The position numbers and the translations under genes were made by a program. 64,000 bases of DNA from Halomonas smyrnensis AAD6. GTDB lineage: Bacteria > Pseudomonadota > Gammaproteobacteria > Pseudomonadales > Halomonadaceae. Below the pieces are notes generated by a model. The model was not told where the DNA came from and ran no database searches. It was given only the letters and a program-made list of their open reading frames with translations. Shown here in pieces: positions 47,189-55,974 of the stretch. How positions within the stretch are numbered: position 1 is the first letter of the stretch; every line of letters begins with the position of its first letter. The DNA is taken from positions 82,852 to 146,851 of the forward strand of contig NZ_AJKS02000008.1 in NCBI RefSeq assembly GCF_000265245.1. Direction: 5' to 3'.

Positions 47189-48904
47189 ATGACCTCGACT
47201 TCCGTCGCCTCGCCGAGTTTCGGCGATCTGGCCCTGCTGCCTGCCGTTCATTCTGCAATCGAGACCCTCGGCTACGAGACCCCGTCGCCGATCCAGGCAC
47301 AGACCATTCCAGCCCTGCTGGAAGGCCGCGACATGCTGGGCCAGGCCCAGACCGGTACCGGCAAGACCGCCGCCTTCGCCCTGCCGCTGCTCTCGCGTCT
47401 CGATCTCGACAAGCGCGCGCCCCAGGTGCTGGTGATGGCGCCGACCCGCGAGCTGGCCCAGCAGGTGGCCGTCTCCTTCACCAAGTACGGCCAGAACCTC
47501 AAGGGCCTGGAAGTCGCCACCCTGTGCGGCGGCATGGAATATCGCGAGCAGATGCAGGCGCTGCGTCGCGGCGCCCAGGTCGTGGTTGGCACCCCCGGCC
47601 GCATCATCGACCACCTGGACCGCGGCAGCCTGAAGCTCGACGGCCTGTCCGCCCTGGTGCTGGACGAAGCCGACGAGATGCTGCGCATGGGCTTCATCGA
47701 CGACGTCAAGCGCGTGGTCGCCGACACCCCCCAGGATGCCCAGCGCGTGTTCTTCTCCGCCACCCTGCCGGCCGAGATCGAGCGCATCGTCAACCGTTAC
47801 CTGGTCGAGCCGGTCAAGGTGACCATCGAGTCGCGCACCACCACCGGCGAGAACATCGAGCAGCGCCGCGTGCGCATCGAGGGCGGTGCCAAGCAGGAAG
47901 CCCTGGCGCGCATCCTCGAGGTCGAGCCGGTCGATGCCGCCATCGTCTTCGTGCGCACCCGTGCCGCCTGCACCACCCTGATGGAGCAGCTCTCCGCGCG
48001 TGGCGTCAACGTGGCCAGCCTGTCCGGCGATCTGGACCAGAGCCTGCGCGAGCGCACCATCACCCGCCTCAAGCGCGGCAAGGTCGACGTGCTGATCGCT
48101 ACCGACGTGGCCGCCCGCGGCCTCGACGTGCCGCGCATCACCCACGTCATCAACTACGACCTGCCCCAGGACGCCGAGGCCTACACCCACCGCATCGGCC
48201 GTACCGGTCGTGCCGGTCGCAACGGCGTGGCGATCACCTTCGCCGGCAACCGCGAAGGCCGCAAGGTCGGCTGGCTGGAGCAGGCCACCGGTCAGAAGAT
48301 GAGCGAGATGGCCCTGCCCGACGAGGCCGCCATCCGCGCCCATCGCGATCAGGTCTTCCACCAGCGCGCCGTGGCCGCCATCACCAAGGGCGCCGAGGAG
48401 CAGCGCGCGCTGATCGAGCAGCTGATCGGTGAAGGCTACGATCCGGTCGACCTGGCCTGCGCCTTCTCCGCCCTGGCGCGCGCCGACGAGGCCCCGATCG
48501 GCCGCCTCCAGGCGCCGCGCAAGGAGCGCAACGACCGCAACGATCGCCGTGACGGCAAGCCGCGTCGCGAGAACGGCCCCCGTGACCGTGCACCGCGCGA
48601 GGGCATGACCCGCTACCGCGTGTCCGTCGGTCACAAGGACGGCGTCAAGCCCGGCCAGCTGGTCGGCGCCCTGGCCAACGAGGGCGGCATCGAGGGCAAC
48701 CGCATTGGCCGGATCGACATCCGCAATGCATTTTCCGTCGTCGAGTTGCCGAACAACCTGCCGTCGAGCATCCTCGACAAGATGGGGCGCGCTCGGGTCG
48801 CCGGTCGTCCGCTGGAGATCAGCGAAGACCGCGCTCCCGCCGAGCGTGCGCCGCGCCGCCGCCGCGACGATGACGGCCCGGTGCCGCGTCGCGAACGCGC
48901 CTGA
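47189..48904 (+). CDS. deaD: DEAD-box ATP-dependent RNA helicase with C-terminal RNA-binding domain (DeaD/CsdA-like)
   Basis: 571 residues with all helicase motifs: Q motif TPSPIQAQ, Walker A AQTGTGKT, PTRELAQQ, TPGRIID, DEAD in VLDEADEMLRMGF, SAT, VFVRTRAACTTL, ATDVAARGLDVP and HRIGRTGRAG. An arginine/asparagine-rich linker (~440-475) leads to a DbpA-type RNA-binding domain (RYRVSVGHKDGVKPGQLVGAL). This order matches DeaD/CsdA, which unwinds structured mRNA and assists 50S assembly, especially in the cold. It ends in two hairpins. The symbol is by architecture; other DEAD helicases with the same tail are possible. Confidence 0.9.
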   Translation: MTSTSVASPSFGDLALLPAVHSAIETLGYETPSPIQAQTIPALLEGRDMLGQAQTGTGKTAAFALPLLSRLDLDKRAPQVLVMAPTRELAQQVAVSFTKYGQNLKGLEVATLCGGMEYREQMQALRRGAQVVVGTPGRIIDHLDRGSLKLDGLSALVLDEADEMLRMGFIDDVKRVVADTPQDAQRVFFSATLPAEIERIVNRYLVEPVKVTIESRTTTGENIEQRRVRIEGGAKQEALARILEVEPVDAAIVFVRTRAACTTLMEQLSARGVNVASLSGDLDQSLRERTITRLKRGKVDVLIATDVAARGLDVPRITHVINYDLPQDAEAYTHRIGRTGRAGRNGVAITFAGNREGRKVGWLEQATGQKMSEMALPDEAAIRAHRDQVFHQRAVAAITKGAEEQRALIEQLIGEGYDPVDLACAFSALARADEAPIGRLQAPRKERNDRNDRRDGKPRRENGPRDRAPREGMTRYRVSVGHKDGVKPGQLVGALANEGGIEGNRIGRIDIRNAFSVVELPNNLPSSILDKMGRARVAGRPLEISEDRAPAERAPRRRRDDDGPVPRRERA

Positions 48905-48919
48905 GGCGATCTCGCTAGC

Positions 48920-48953
48920 GTGAGGCGTCGCTCCTGACCGGAGCGCGCCTCAC
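48920..48953 (+). terminator. First hairpin after the helicase gene
   Basis: A 14-bp stem GTGAGGCG-CGCTCC with one bulged T and loop TGACC. It lies between the stop codon and a second, more typical terminator. Confidence 0.5.
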
Positions 48954-48967
48954 GCAACGCCATGACC

Positions 48968-49004
48968 GAGCAGGTCGGGGGAAACCCCGGCCTGCTCGTC
49001 GTTT
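48968..49004 (+). terminator. Intrinsic terminator of the helicase gene
   Basis: GAGCAGG and CCTGCTC frame an inner GGGG/CCCC stem with a GAAA loop, followed by GTCGTTTATC. Confidence 0.75.
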
Positions 49005-49053
49005 ATCACTACCGGTCCGCGTGGCCGGCATGCATGTCGAGGGGAGAGCGACG

Positions 49054-50058
49054 ATGTGGTCACGTTTGCCGTTTCGCCTGCGGGGCTATCTGATCACCAT
49101 GACAGGCGTGCTGTTCCTGTCGCCGGATGCGCTGCTGGTCAAGGCCACCACGGTGGACGTGGCCACCTTCATGTTCTGGCGCGGTCTGCTGCTCGGCGTC
49201 GCCCTGCTGGGCGTGGCCTGGTGGCGCTACGGGCGTGAGCTGCCGGCGGCGGTGAAGGCCTGCGGTCCCGCGGCCTGGTGGTGCCCGCTGGCCTTCGCCG
49301 GCAGCGCCTGGGCCTTCGTCATCGGCGTCCGGCTGACCGCCGCCGGCAACGTGCTGGTGATGATGAACCTGGCGCCGCTGGTCGCCGCGCTGATCGGCTG
49401 GTGGGTCTTCGGCGAGCGGCTGCGCCGGCAGACCTGGGTGGTGATCGTGGTCTGCGTGGCCGGGGCCTGCCTGATGGCCAGCGGCGAGATCGGCAGCGGC
49501 AACCCCTTGGGGCTCGTGGTGGCCTTGGGAGTGCCGCTGTGTATCGCCATCAACACCACCGTGGCCAGCGCCCAGAAGAGCCAGTCCCGGCGCGGCGTCG
49601 ACACCACCGTCATCCTGCCGCTGGGCTGCCTGGCCATGCTGGTGCCCGGCGCGTTGCTGGGCGGCGTGCAGTTGCCGTCGGCGGCGGACATGCAATACCT
49701 GCTGGCGATGGGCGCGCTGCTGACGGTCGCCTACTTCGGCATCCAGACCGGACCGCGCTACCTGCCGGGCGCCGAGGTCAGCCTGGTGATGCTGCTCGAG
49801 ACCCTGGTCGGCACCCTGCTGGTGTGGCTCTGGGTCGGCGAGGTGCCGACCGTGGCCGCCTTCATCGGTGGCGGTCTGATCGTGGCCGCGATGCTGATCA
49901 GCACCCTGCGCGACCTGCGTCGCCAGCGGCAGAAGGCCGCCGCCGGCGCGCCGGATTCGCGGGAGGTGCTGGAGGCCGCCGCCGAGGGCGGGCCCGATGC
50001 CGCCGCCGAGCCCGCGGTGGGTCCGCCCGGCGTACGCCGGAGCGACGGGCCGCGCTGA
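49054..50058 (+). CDS. DMT-family transporter (EamA repeats)
   Basis: 334 residues with ten hydrophobic helices in two EamA repeats (LSPDALLVKATTVDVATFMFWRGLL in pieces for the first; PRYLPGAEVSLVMLLETLVGTLLVWLW for the second), then a hydrophilic alanine/glutamate-rich tail. DMT/EamA proteins export metabolites such as amino acids; substrate unknown. GAGGGGAGAG lies upstream of the third in-frame ATG, which was chosen; two earlier ATGs lie within 35 bases. The C-terminal ~45-residue tail is longer than usual and low in complexity. Confidence 0.87.
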   Translation: MWSRLPFRLRGYLITMTGVLFLSPDALLVKATTVDVATFMFWRGLLLGVALLGVAWWRYGRELPAAVKACGPAAWWCPLAFAGSAWAFVIGVRLTAAGNVLVMMNLAPLVAALIGWWVFGERLRRQTWVVIVVCVAGACLMASGEIGSGNPLGLVVALGVPLCIAINTTVASAQKSQSRRGVDTTVILPLGCLAMLVPGALLGGVQLPSAADMQYLLAMGALLTVAYFGIQTGPRYLPGAEVSLVMLLETLVGTLLVWLWVGEVPTVAAFIGGGLIVAAMLISTLRDLRRQRQKAAAGAPDSREVLEAAAEGGPDAAAEPAVGPPGVRRSDGPR

Positions 50059-50186
50059 GCCCGGCTGCCGGCGGTAGCCTCGCAGGGCCATGTGGCCTCG
50101 GCCGACCGGTGTGGCGGCGGGCGCTATATGTGTGACATTTGCTCTGATATGGTCCGCACTTCGTCAGCCATCCGTCAGGAATCGCC

Positions 50187-51158
50187 ATGTCTTCGCTTTC
50201 CATCGGTCTCGTGGGTCTCGGCAAGATCGCCCGGGACCAGCATCTGCCGGCCATCCAGGCCAATCCGACCCTGCAGCTGGTGGCCGGGGCCGACCCCATG
50301 GCCGGCATCGACGGCCTGCCGCACCATGCGTCGCTGGAGGCGATGCTCGCCGCCGAGCCCGACCTCGACGCCGTGGCCATCTGCACCCCGACCCACCTGC
50401 GCTACGCCCAGGCACGGCTGGCTCTGGAGGCCGGCAAGCACGTGCTGCTGGAGAAGCCGCCCGGCGCCACGCTGAGCGAGGTCGCGGCGCTGGTCGAGCT
50501 GGCCGAGCGCAGCCCCGGCACGCTGTTCGCCGCCTGGCACTCCCAGCACGCCGGCGGCGTGGCCGCGGCGCGCGAGAGGCTGGCCGAGCGCCGCATCCTC
50601 GGCGTCGAGATCGAGTGGAAGGAGGACGTGCATGTCTGGCATCCCGGTCAGGACTGGCTGTGGGCGCCCGGCGGCATGGGCGTCTTCGACCCCGGCATCA
50701 ACGCCCTCTCGGTGGCCACCCGGGTGCTGCCGCGGCCGTTCTTCCTGCGCCAGGCGACCCTCGTGGTGCCGGCCAACTGCCAGACGCCGATCGCCGCTGA
50801 GCTGGCCTTCATGGATGCCGAGGAGACGCCGATCGCCGCCGACTTCGACTTCCGCCAGGCCGGCGAGGTCACCTGGGAGGTGCGCGTCGCGAACGACGCC
50901 GGCCAGCTGCGGCTGACCCACGGCGGCAATCGCCTGCTGATCGACGACGAGGTGGTGGTGGACGCGCCCACCGGCGACGGCAACGACGAGCCCTCACGGC
51001 TGGCCGCCATGGTCGGCCAGGAATACGCCGGGCTCTACGCGCGCTTCGCCGAGCTGGCCGCCGCCGGTCGCTCCGAGGTCGACGTCGCCCCGCTGCGCCA
51101 GGTGGCGGACGCCTTCCTCTATGGTCGCCGCGAGAGCGTCGAGCCGTTCGAGGGTTGA
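50187..51158 (+). CDS. Gfo/Idh/MocA oxidoreductase, probable L-arabinose/D-galactose 1-dehydrogenase
   Basis: 323 residues: N-terminal Rossmann fold (IGLVGLGKIARDQHLPAI), the family motif VLLEKPPGATLSEV (Lys in EKP), and a C-terminal domain with WKEDVHVWHPGQDWLWAPGG and FDPGINALSVATRVLP. The GKIARDQHLPAI and EKPPGATL stretches closely resemble NAD(P)-dependent aldose 1-dehydrogenases that oxidise L-arabinose and D-galactose in non-phosphorylative pathways. It stands alone here without the rest of such a pathway, so substrate range is open. Convergent with a GntR regulator. Confidence 0.85.
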   Translation: MSSLSIGLVGLGKIARDQHLPAIQANPTLQLVAGADPMAGIDGLPHHASLEAMLAAEPDLDAVAICTPTHLRYAQARLALEAGKHVLLEKPPGATLSEVAALVELAERSPGTLFAAWHSQHAGGVAAARERLAERRILGVEIEWKEDVHVWHPGQDWLWAPGGMGVFDPGINALSVATRVLPRPFFLRQATLVVPANCQTPIAAELAFMDAEETPIAADFDFRQAGEVTWEVRVANDAGQLRLTHGGNRLLIDDEVVVDAPTGDGNDEPSRLAAMVGQEYAGLYARFAELAAAGRSEVDVAPLRQVADAFLYGRRESVEPFEG

Positions 51159-51220
51159 GGCGTTCGCTCAGCCGGTGGCGATCGCTCGGCTGATCGGTCG
51201 GCAGCCCACTGAACAAACAA

Positions 51221-51250
51221 CGGGACGGCGCATGCCGTCCCGTTTCGCTT
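51221..51250 (+). terminator. Terminator of the sugar dehydrogenase gene
   Basis: CGGGACGGC and GCCGTCCCG form a perfect 9-bp stem around GCAT, followed by TTTCGCTT. Confidence 0.8.
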
Positions 51251-51430
51251 CCACTCTGGGGTTTCTGATGCCGACCTTCTCGGCCCGCCAGGGCCTCAGG
51301 CCTCGCGCTTTCCGTCGACCAGGCGACCTCGCGGGCCTTGCTGCTTTGCATGAGGCCGTCGACGCTCTGCACGTAGGCGTCATGGATGCCCGGGGGCAGC
51401 ATGGTCTGGGTTGGAATGGGCGCGCCGGAC

Positions 51431-52186
51431 TCAGCCCAGGTCGAGCTGGCGGCCCAGGGCGCTGTCGCCGGGCTCGATGTCCAGCGCCTCGGCGGTCCCG
51501 GCGAGCACCGCCTGGGCGGCGAGGAAGGCCTCGCGGGGCTGGCGCGCGCGGATGCTCTCCATCAGCTGTCGGTGGCGCTCCAGGCTGTCCTCGGGGTCGC
51601 TGGCGCTGACGTTGGACTCCGCCACCAGCATGTAGATCGAGGGCCTGAGGATGTGCGAGAGCTGGGCCCAGACGATGTTGTGGGTGGCCTTGAAGATGGC
51701 GACGTGGAAGGCGACGTCGTAGTCGCTGTGCAGCCGGGCCTCCTGGCCGTCGGCGCCGTGCAGGTTCTGGCCCATGCCCTCGAAGGCTTCCTCGATGGCG
51801 ACCAGGTCGCGGGCCGTGGCGCGTTTGGCGGCGGTCATCGCCACATAGGGTTCGACGTCGAGGCGAAACGACAGGATCTCGCGCTGGATGCCCGGGTTGG
51901 GCGCGGCGTAGCGGGTCATCCAGTCGGTGACCTGGGGATCGAGGATGTTCCACTCGGCGTATTCGCGCACCTTGGAGCCGTGGCCCGAGATGCGCTCGAT
52001 GATGCCCACGTCCACCAGCTGGCGCAGGTCGCTGCGCACCGCCGAGCGGTTGATGGCGAACTGCTCGCAGAGGTCGACCTCCTTGGGCACGAAGTCGCCG
52101 GGCTGATAGCGGCCGGAGAAGATGGCCTCGGCCAGGAAATCGGCCACGCTGGGGCGAGGGGATGTCTTGCGCTGCTTGTCTGTCAC
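51431..52186 (-). CDS. GntR/FadR-family transcriptional regulator (FCD domain)
   Basis: About 251 residues: N-terminal winged helix (ADFLAEAIFSGRYQPGDFVPKE, then FAINRSAVRSDLRQLVDVGII) and a C-terminal FCD ligand domain (LRLDVEPYVAMTAAKR-like RLDVEPYVAMTAAKRAT, LHSDYDVAFHVAIFKATHN with the metal-binding Asp and His). Such regulators control sugar-acid or organic-acid use. The GTG at 52186 (VTDKQRK) is preferred because an upstream GTG at 52234 overlaps a perfect operator-like palindrome and lacks a ribosome site. It is convergent with the sugar dehydrogenase, a possible target. Confidence 0.87.
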   Translation of the reverse strand: MTDKQRKTSPRPSVADFLAEAIFSGRYQPGDFVPKEVDLCEQFAINRSAVRSDLRQLVDVGIIERISGHGSKVREYAEWNILDPQVTDWMTRYAAPNPGIQREILSFRLDVEPYVAMTAAKRATARDLVAIEEAFEGMGQNLHGADGQEARLHSDYDVAFHVAIFKATHNIVWAQLSHILRPSIYMLVAESNVSASDPEDSLERHRQLMESIRARQPREAFLAAQAVLAGTAEALDIEPGDSALGRQLDLG

Positions 52187-52210
52187 GAGTCCCGCGTCCG
52201 GTAAAGATTC

Positions 52211-52232
52211 AACATATTGTGTTCTATGTTGC
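52211..52232. promoter_or_regulatory. Operator-like inverted repeat upstream of the GntR gene
   Basis: CAACATA and TATGTTG are perfect 7-bp complements separated by 8 bp, about 25 bases upstream of the preferred start codon. Position and symmetry fit autoregulation by the FadR-type protein encoded there. Confidence 0.45.
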
Positions 52233-52257
52233 ACGTTTCATCAATGTGACCTTGGTG

Positions 52258-52992
52258 TCAGGACGCCGCCTCGGCGCCCGCCAGCAGCCCGCAGAAGCGG
52301 GCCAGCAGCGAGGTGGCCTCCGGCGTCGGTGACACCGCCGCCAGCAGCGCCTCGGGGTCGCGGCCCTGCTCGGCCAGCCCCTCGGCCTGATGGCGCAGGT
52401 AGGCGCGCATCACCGACGGGGTGAACTCGGGATGGAACTGCACGCTCCACTGACGGGGCCCGTAGCGCAGCGCCTGGAAGGGATCATGGTCGTTCACGGC
52501 CAGCACCTCGGTGCCCGGCGGTGCCTGGAGCACCGACTGGGCGTGGGTCAGCTGGGCGGGAAAGGTCTCGGGCAGCGCGCCCAGCAGGGCGTCCCGGTGG
52601 CCGGCCTCGGTCAGCCGCACGGGGTGGGTGCCGGTCTCGCGGCCCGCGGGATGATAGCCGCTGTCGCCGCCGAAGGCCGCGGCCATCAGCTGGTGGCCGT
52701 AGCAGACGCCGAACATGGCGACGCCGCGCTCGCGGGCCTCGCGCAGCCAGGGCTTGAGCGCCTCGCTCCAGGGCTCGGCATCGCTGACCATGGCGTGGGA
52801 GCCGGTGATCACCAGGGCATCGTCGGCGGTCAACGTCGGCGGGGGGCCGTCGTGGCGGGCATCGAACACCTCGAGGGTGAACTCGCCGCAGGCGGGGGCG
52901 AGCCGGTCGCGGAACAGCGCCTCGAAGTCGCCGTGGTCGCGGACCACATCGTCGAAGGCGTCGCCGGTCTTGACGATCAGCAGTCGCGGCAT
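52258..52992 (-). CDS. Class I glutamine amidotransferase-like protein
   Basis: 244 residues of the GATase1 (GMP synthase-like) fold: the nucleophile elbow FGVCYGHQL (Cys97), His/Glu of the triad in VQFHPEF, and LVITGSHAMVSD for the oxyanion region. Stand-alone proteins of this type include gamma-glutamyl hydrolases or transferases that act on gamma-glutamyl compounds; the exact substrate is unclear. The start lies one base after the argE stop, so the pair is an operon. Confidence 0.87.
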   Translation of the reverse strand: MPRLLIVKTGDAFDDVVRDHGDFEALFRDRLAPACGEFTLEVFDARHDGPPPTLTADDALVITGSHAMVSDAEPWSEALKPWLREARERGVAMFGVCYGHQLMAAAFGGDSGYHPAGRETGTHPVRLTEAGHRDALLGALPETFPAQLTHAQSVLQAPPGTEVLAVNDHDPFQALRYGPRQWSVQFHPEFTPSVMRAYLRHQAEGLAEQGRDPEALLAAVSPTPEATSLLARFCGLLAGAEAAS

Positions 52993-52993
52993 C

Positions 52994-54151
52994 TCAGTTC
53001 CCCCGAGCCAGTCGCTGACCCAGGGCGCGCATGAAGGCCGAGCCGGCCTCCAGCTGCGCGATCTCCAGGTACTCGTCGGGCTGGTGGGCCTGGCTGATGC
53101 TGCCCGGGCCGCAGATCACCGTGGGCAGGCCGGCGCGCTGGAACTGGCCGGCCTCGGTGGCGTAGGCCACGGCCCCGGCCGGCGCCTCGCCGACCAGCTC
53201 GCGGCAGAGCGTGAGCACCTCGGCGTTGTTGTCGTCGGCCAGCGCCGGCACCGTGACGTTGAGCCGCTCGGTGTGGATGCCGGCGTCCGGGGCGCGCTCG
53301 CGCATCTCGGCCTGCAGCGTCTCGGCGTAGGCCTCGACGCGGCCGACCAGGTCCTCGAAGCGGTCCGACGGCAGGTGGCGGATCTCCCACTCGAAGCTGC
53401 ACTCCCGGGCCATGATGTTGATGGCGGTGCCGCCCTGGATCTTGCCCACGTGCAGGCTGGAGTGGACCACGTTGAAGGCCTCGTCGACGCGGCCCTCGGC
53501 GCGCAGCTCGCTCATCACGTCCTCGATGAAGGTCACCAGCCGGGCGGCGACGTGGATCGCCGAGACGCCCTGGTGGATCTGGCTGGAGTGCGAGGCGCGG
53601 CCGGTGACGGTGGTGCGCAGGTTGGTGGCGCCCTTGTGGGCGACCACCGGCTCCATCAGCGTCGGCTCGCCGACGAACACCGCCGCCGGACGCGGATGGT
53701 CGGCCATCAGCCGCTCGATCATGCGCGGTGCGCCGACGCAGCCGATCTCCTCGTCGTAGGAGAAGGCCAGATAGAGCGGCTTTTCCAGCTCGAGCTCGAC
53801 CCAGCGCGGCACCTCGGCCAGGGCGCAGGCGATGAAGGCCTTCATGTCGCAGGTGCCGCGGCCGTAGAGGCGGCCGTCGCCCTTGTCGGTCAGGGTGAAG
53901 GGATCGGTCGACCAGGGCTGGCCGTCCACCGGCACCACGTCGGTATGGCCGGAGAGCACCACGCCGCCCTCGACCGCCGGGCCGATGCGGGCCAGCAGGT
54001 TGGCCCTGGTGCCGTCGTCGCTGTCGACGCGCCAGTGCTCGACGCCATGGTCGTCGAGCCAGGCCTCGATGAAGGCGATCAGGTCCAGGTTGGAGTCGCG
54101 GGACACGGTGGGAAAGCCCACCAGTCTCTCGAGGAACTGGGCGGCGGTCAT
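52994..54151 (-). CDS. argE: Acetylornithine deacetylase
   Basis: 385 residues of the M20 metallopeptidase family. Zinc ligands: His69 and Asp71 in SGHTDVVPVDG, the bridging Asp in YGRGTCDMKAF, the Glu pair in FSYDEEIGCVGA, and a C-terminal His in SISQAHQPDEYL. The dimerisation domain lies in the middle (TGRASHSSQIHQGVSAI). It converts N-acetylornithine to ornithine in arginine synthesis. The sequence is closer to ArgE than to DapE or succinyl-aminoacylases, by the GTCDMKAF and CGPGSISQAHQPDE segments. Operon with the amidotransferase. Confidence 0.93.
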   Translation of the reverse strand: MTAAQFLERLVGFPTVSRDSNLDLIAFIEAWLDDHGVEHWRVDSDDGTRANLLARIGPAVEGGVVLSGHTDVVPVDGQPWSTDPFTLTDKGDGRLYGRGTCDMKAFIACALAEVPRWVELELEKPLYLAFSYDEEIGCVGAPRMIERLMADHPRPAAVFVGEPTLMEPVVAHKGATNLRTTVTGRASHSSQIHQGVSAIHVAARLVTFIEDVMSELRAEGRVDEAFNVVHSSLHVGKIQGGTAINIMARECSFEWEIRHLPSDRFEDLVGRVEAYAETLQAEMRERAPDAGIHTERLNVTVPALADDNNAEVLTLCRELVGEAPAGAVAYATEAGQFQRAGLPTVICGPGSISQAHQPDEYLEIAQLEAGSAFMRALGQRLARGN

Positions 54152-54259
54152 GGTCGGCTCCGAAGCAGGGTGACGTCGCCGCCTAGCCTATCACGCCGCC
54201 CGGACCCGAGGGATGGTCGCGGTGGCATGAGAGAGGGCAGAAAAGAGGCGCTTCGCCGC

Positions 54260-54826
54260 TCAGGTCGAGCGACGCCGCAGCCGCGGCGCGCGCAGCGGCT
54301 CGCCGCGCAGCCAGGGGCCGAGCAGCCGCGTCGACAGCGGGATGAAGAGGAACACCATCACCGGGGTCAGCATCAGGGTGCTGGCCAGCACCCTCGGCAC
54401 CAGCGGCAGCGTGGCCAGGGCGTCGCCGAACAGGATCTGGAAGGCCAGCGAGACCGGGAAGAACGCCAGCCAGATGGCGATGGCCTGTTTCCAGCGCGGC
54501 GGCGCGGGGCTGCCGGCTGGCTGGAACCAGCGGTCCAGGCCGGTGGCGCGGTGCTCGTGGGGCGCGTCGAAGAGGCCCTGGCCGCGGGCCAGCCAGGCCC
54601 GGCGCGAGGCGGAATGCTCCCAGGTCGCCAGGGTCTCGGCGTCGCGGAAGCGGAAGATGATCTGGTATTCGTCGTCGCCGGGGGGCGGTGCCAGCACGCC
54701 GGAGCCGAGGTAGCCGCCGAAGTCGGAGGCCAGTTCGCGGCCTTCCTCGAGCCAGCGCATGAAGTCGCGATAGCGGCCGCTGGCCACGCGGCGCGCCACC
54801 ATCAGAGTGACGGGATCAGAGGACAT
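54260..54826 (-). CDS. Antibiotic biosynthesis monooxygenase (ABM) domain protein, membrane-bound
   Basis: 188 residues: an N-terminal ABM domain (VTLMVARRVASGRYRDFMRWL, YQIIFRFRDAETLATWEHS) followed by a C-terminal part with two hydrophobic helices (AIAIWLAFFPVSLAFQILFG and VLASTLMLTPVMVFLFIPL). This ABM plus two-helix layout occurs in many proteobacterial proteins of unknown role; monooxygenase activity is not demonstrated for them. No obvious operon partner; it follows argE on the same strand after a 108-bp gap. Confidence 0.85.
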   Translation of the reverse strand: MSSDPVTLMVARRVASGRYRDFMRWLEEGRELASDFGGYLGSGVLAPPPGDDEYQIIFRFRDAETLATWEHSASRRAWLARGQGLFDAPHEHRATGLDRWFQPAGSPAPPRWKQAIAIWLAFFPVSLAFQILFGDALATLPLVPRVLASTLMLTPVMVFLFIPLSTRLLGPWLRGEPLRAPRLRRRST

Positions 54827-55208
54827 GGTGGTTCTCCTGATGAACTCGTTGGCCCGGGTAAGGGCCGCCGAAGAAACGGCGGATCGGGTACATCCGCTGC
54901 CGGGAGGAATCTTATGTCATTCGGGAGGAAATAGACAGATTGTGTGGCTTTCGGGTCTTGAGCCAGCATGATGGTCTATTTTGGTGCGAGATAGGGGGGC
55001 TGCTGGAGAACATGCACCATGCCGGTGCCGGCGCGCATCGCCGCATGACAGGGGCATCCGCCGCGGCTCCAGGCCGTGTCCTCCACCTGTCTATGAGGGA
55101 GCCACCATCGCCATGTCAAAAAAACCGAGAAAAAGCGAAACCCGGCACGGCCGCACGGCGTATCTATCCACGCAACACCTTCTGCAGCCGTCAACAATGG
55201 AGAGAGAC
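54827..55208. other. 382-bp gap between the ABM and DUF3455 genes, lower GC
   Basis: No gene was found. The stretch 54900-55000 is less GC-rich than its surroundings and contains TATTTTGGTGC (54977-54987), identical to one half of a classical NtrC site, but no matching -24/-12 element with correct spacing. Short open frames lack homology and ribosome sites. Confidence 0.35.
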
Positions 55209-55739
55209 ATGAACGTCTACTCAACACAAGCGGGAATGGGTTTCGTTGTAGCGATGAGCATGGCACTGGGGGCTTCTTCCGCCTTCGCGGGCATGGAGGC
55301 TCCCGAAGAGGTCGCGGTCCCGGCAGGCAACACGGTCTTCCTCGAGACCGTCGGGAAGGGCGAAATCACCTACGCCTGTGAAACAAGAGAGGATGGCGCC
55401 ATGGGCTGGGTCTTCAAAGGGCCCGATGCCATGCTCATGGACGGCGACGAACAGGTCGGCTCCTACTATGGCCCGCCCGCCACCTGGGAGGCGAGTGATG
55501 GCTCGAAGATCACCGGTACCCAGCTGGCCACCGCGCCCGGCGGGGATGGCAACATTCCCTTCCAACTCGTCGAGGCGAACCCCGCGATGGGAGAAGGTGC
55601 GATGACCGGCGTGACCTATGTCCAGCGTCTCAACACTCAAGGCGGGGTGGCGCCGGATTCAGCTTGTTCGGCAGACAACGCGGGAGCCACAGAAATCGTC
55701 AACTACCAGGCGGATTACCTTTTCTGGAAAGCAAGCTAG
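55209..55739 (+). CDS. DUF3455 family secreted protein
   Basis: 176 residues with a signal peptide (GFVVAMSMALGASSAFA, cleavage before GMEAP) and the DUF3455 pattern: YACETREDGAMGWVFKGPDA, MDGDEQVGSYYGPPATWEASDGSKI, and TYVQRLNTQGGVAPDSACSADNAG. The domain is found in secreted proteins of bacteria and fungi with no known activity. Two cysteines in the C-terminal half could form a disulfide. GGAGAGAG precedes the ATG. An upstream in-frame extension runs through a repetitive AT-richer region and is unlikely. Confidence 0.87.
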   Translation: MNVYSTQAGMGFVVAMSMALGASSAFAGMEAPEEVAVPAGNTVFLETVGKGEITYACETREDGAMGWVFKGPDAMLMDGDEQVGSYYGPPATWEASDGSKITGTQLATAPGGDGNIPFQLVEANPAMGEGAMTGVTYVQRLNTQGGVAPDSACSADNAGATEIVNYQADYLFWKAS

Positions 55740-55761
55740 TACCCAGCGAACGGCGAGCACC

Positions 55762-55796
55762 GCGACGCCCCCGCCCGAGCCGGGTGGGGGCGTCGC
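55762..55796 (+). terminator. Terminator of the DUF3455 gene
   Basis: A perfect 11-bp stem starting GCGACGCCCCC with a 13-nt loop, followed by TTGCC. The next ~180 bp up to the SDR stop show nothing recognisable. Confidence 0.65.
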
Positions 55797-55974
55797 TTGC
55801 CGGGCAGTTGTGCCCCTGAATCCACGCCACAAGCGCAGCACCTGCGGTATCCAGGCCTCACGAGGATTCCCTCGGAAACCCCCGCGGCGGTGTCCGAACC
55901 GAGCCATCTTCGAGGCCGGCAGATGGCCAGTGGCCCCCAACACGGCAGACCGCCAATGAGGAATGCCTGGCGAC

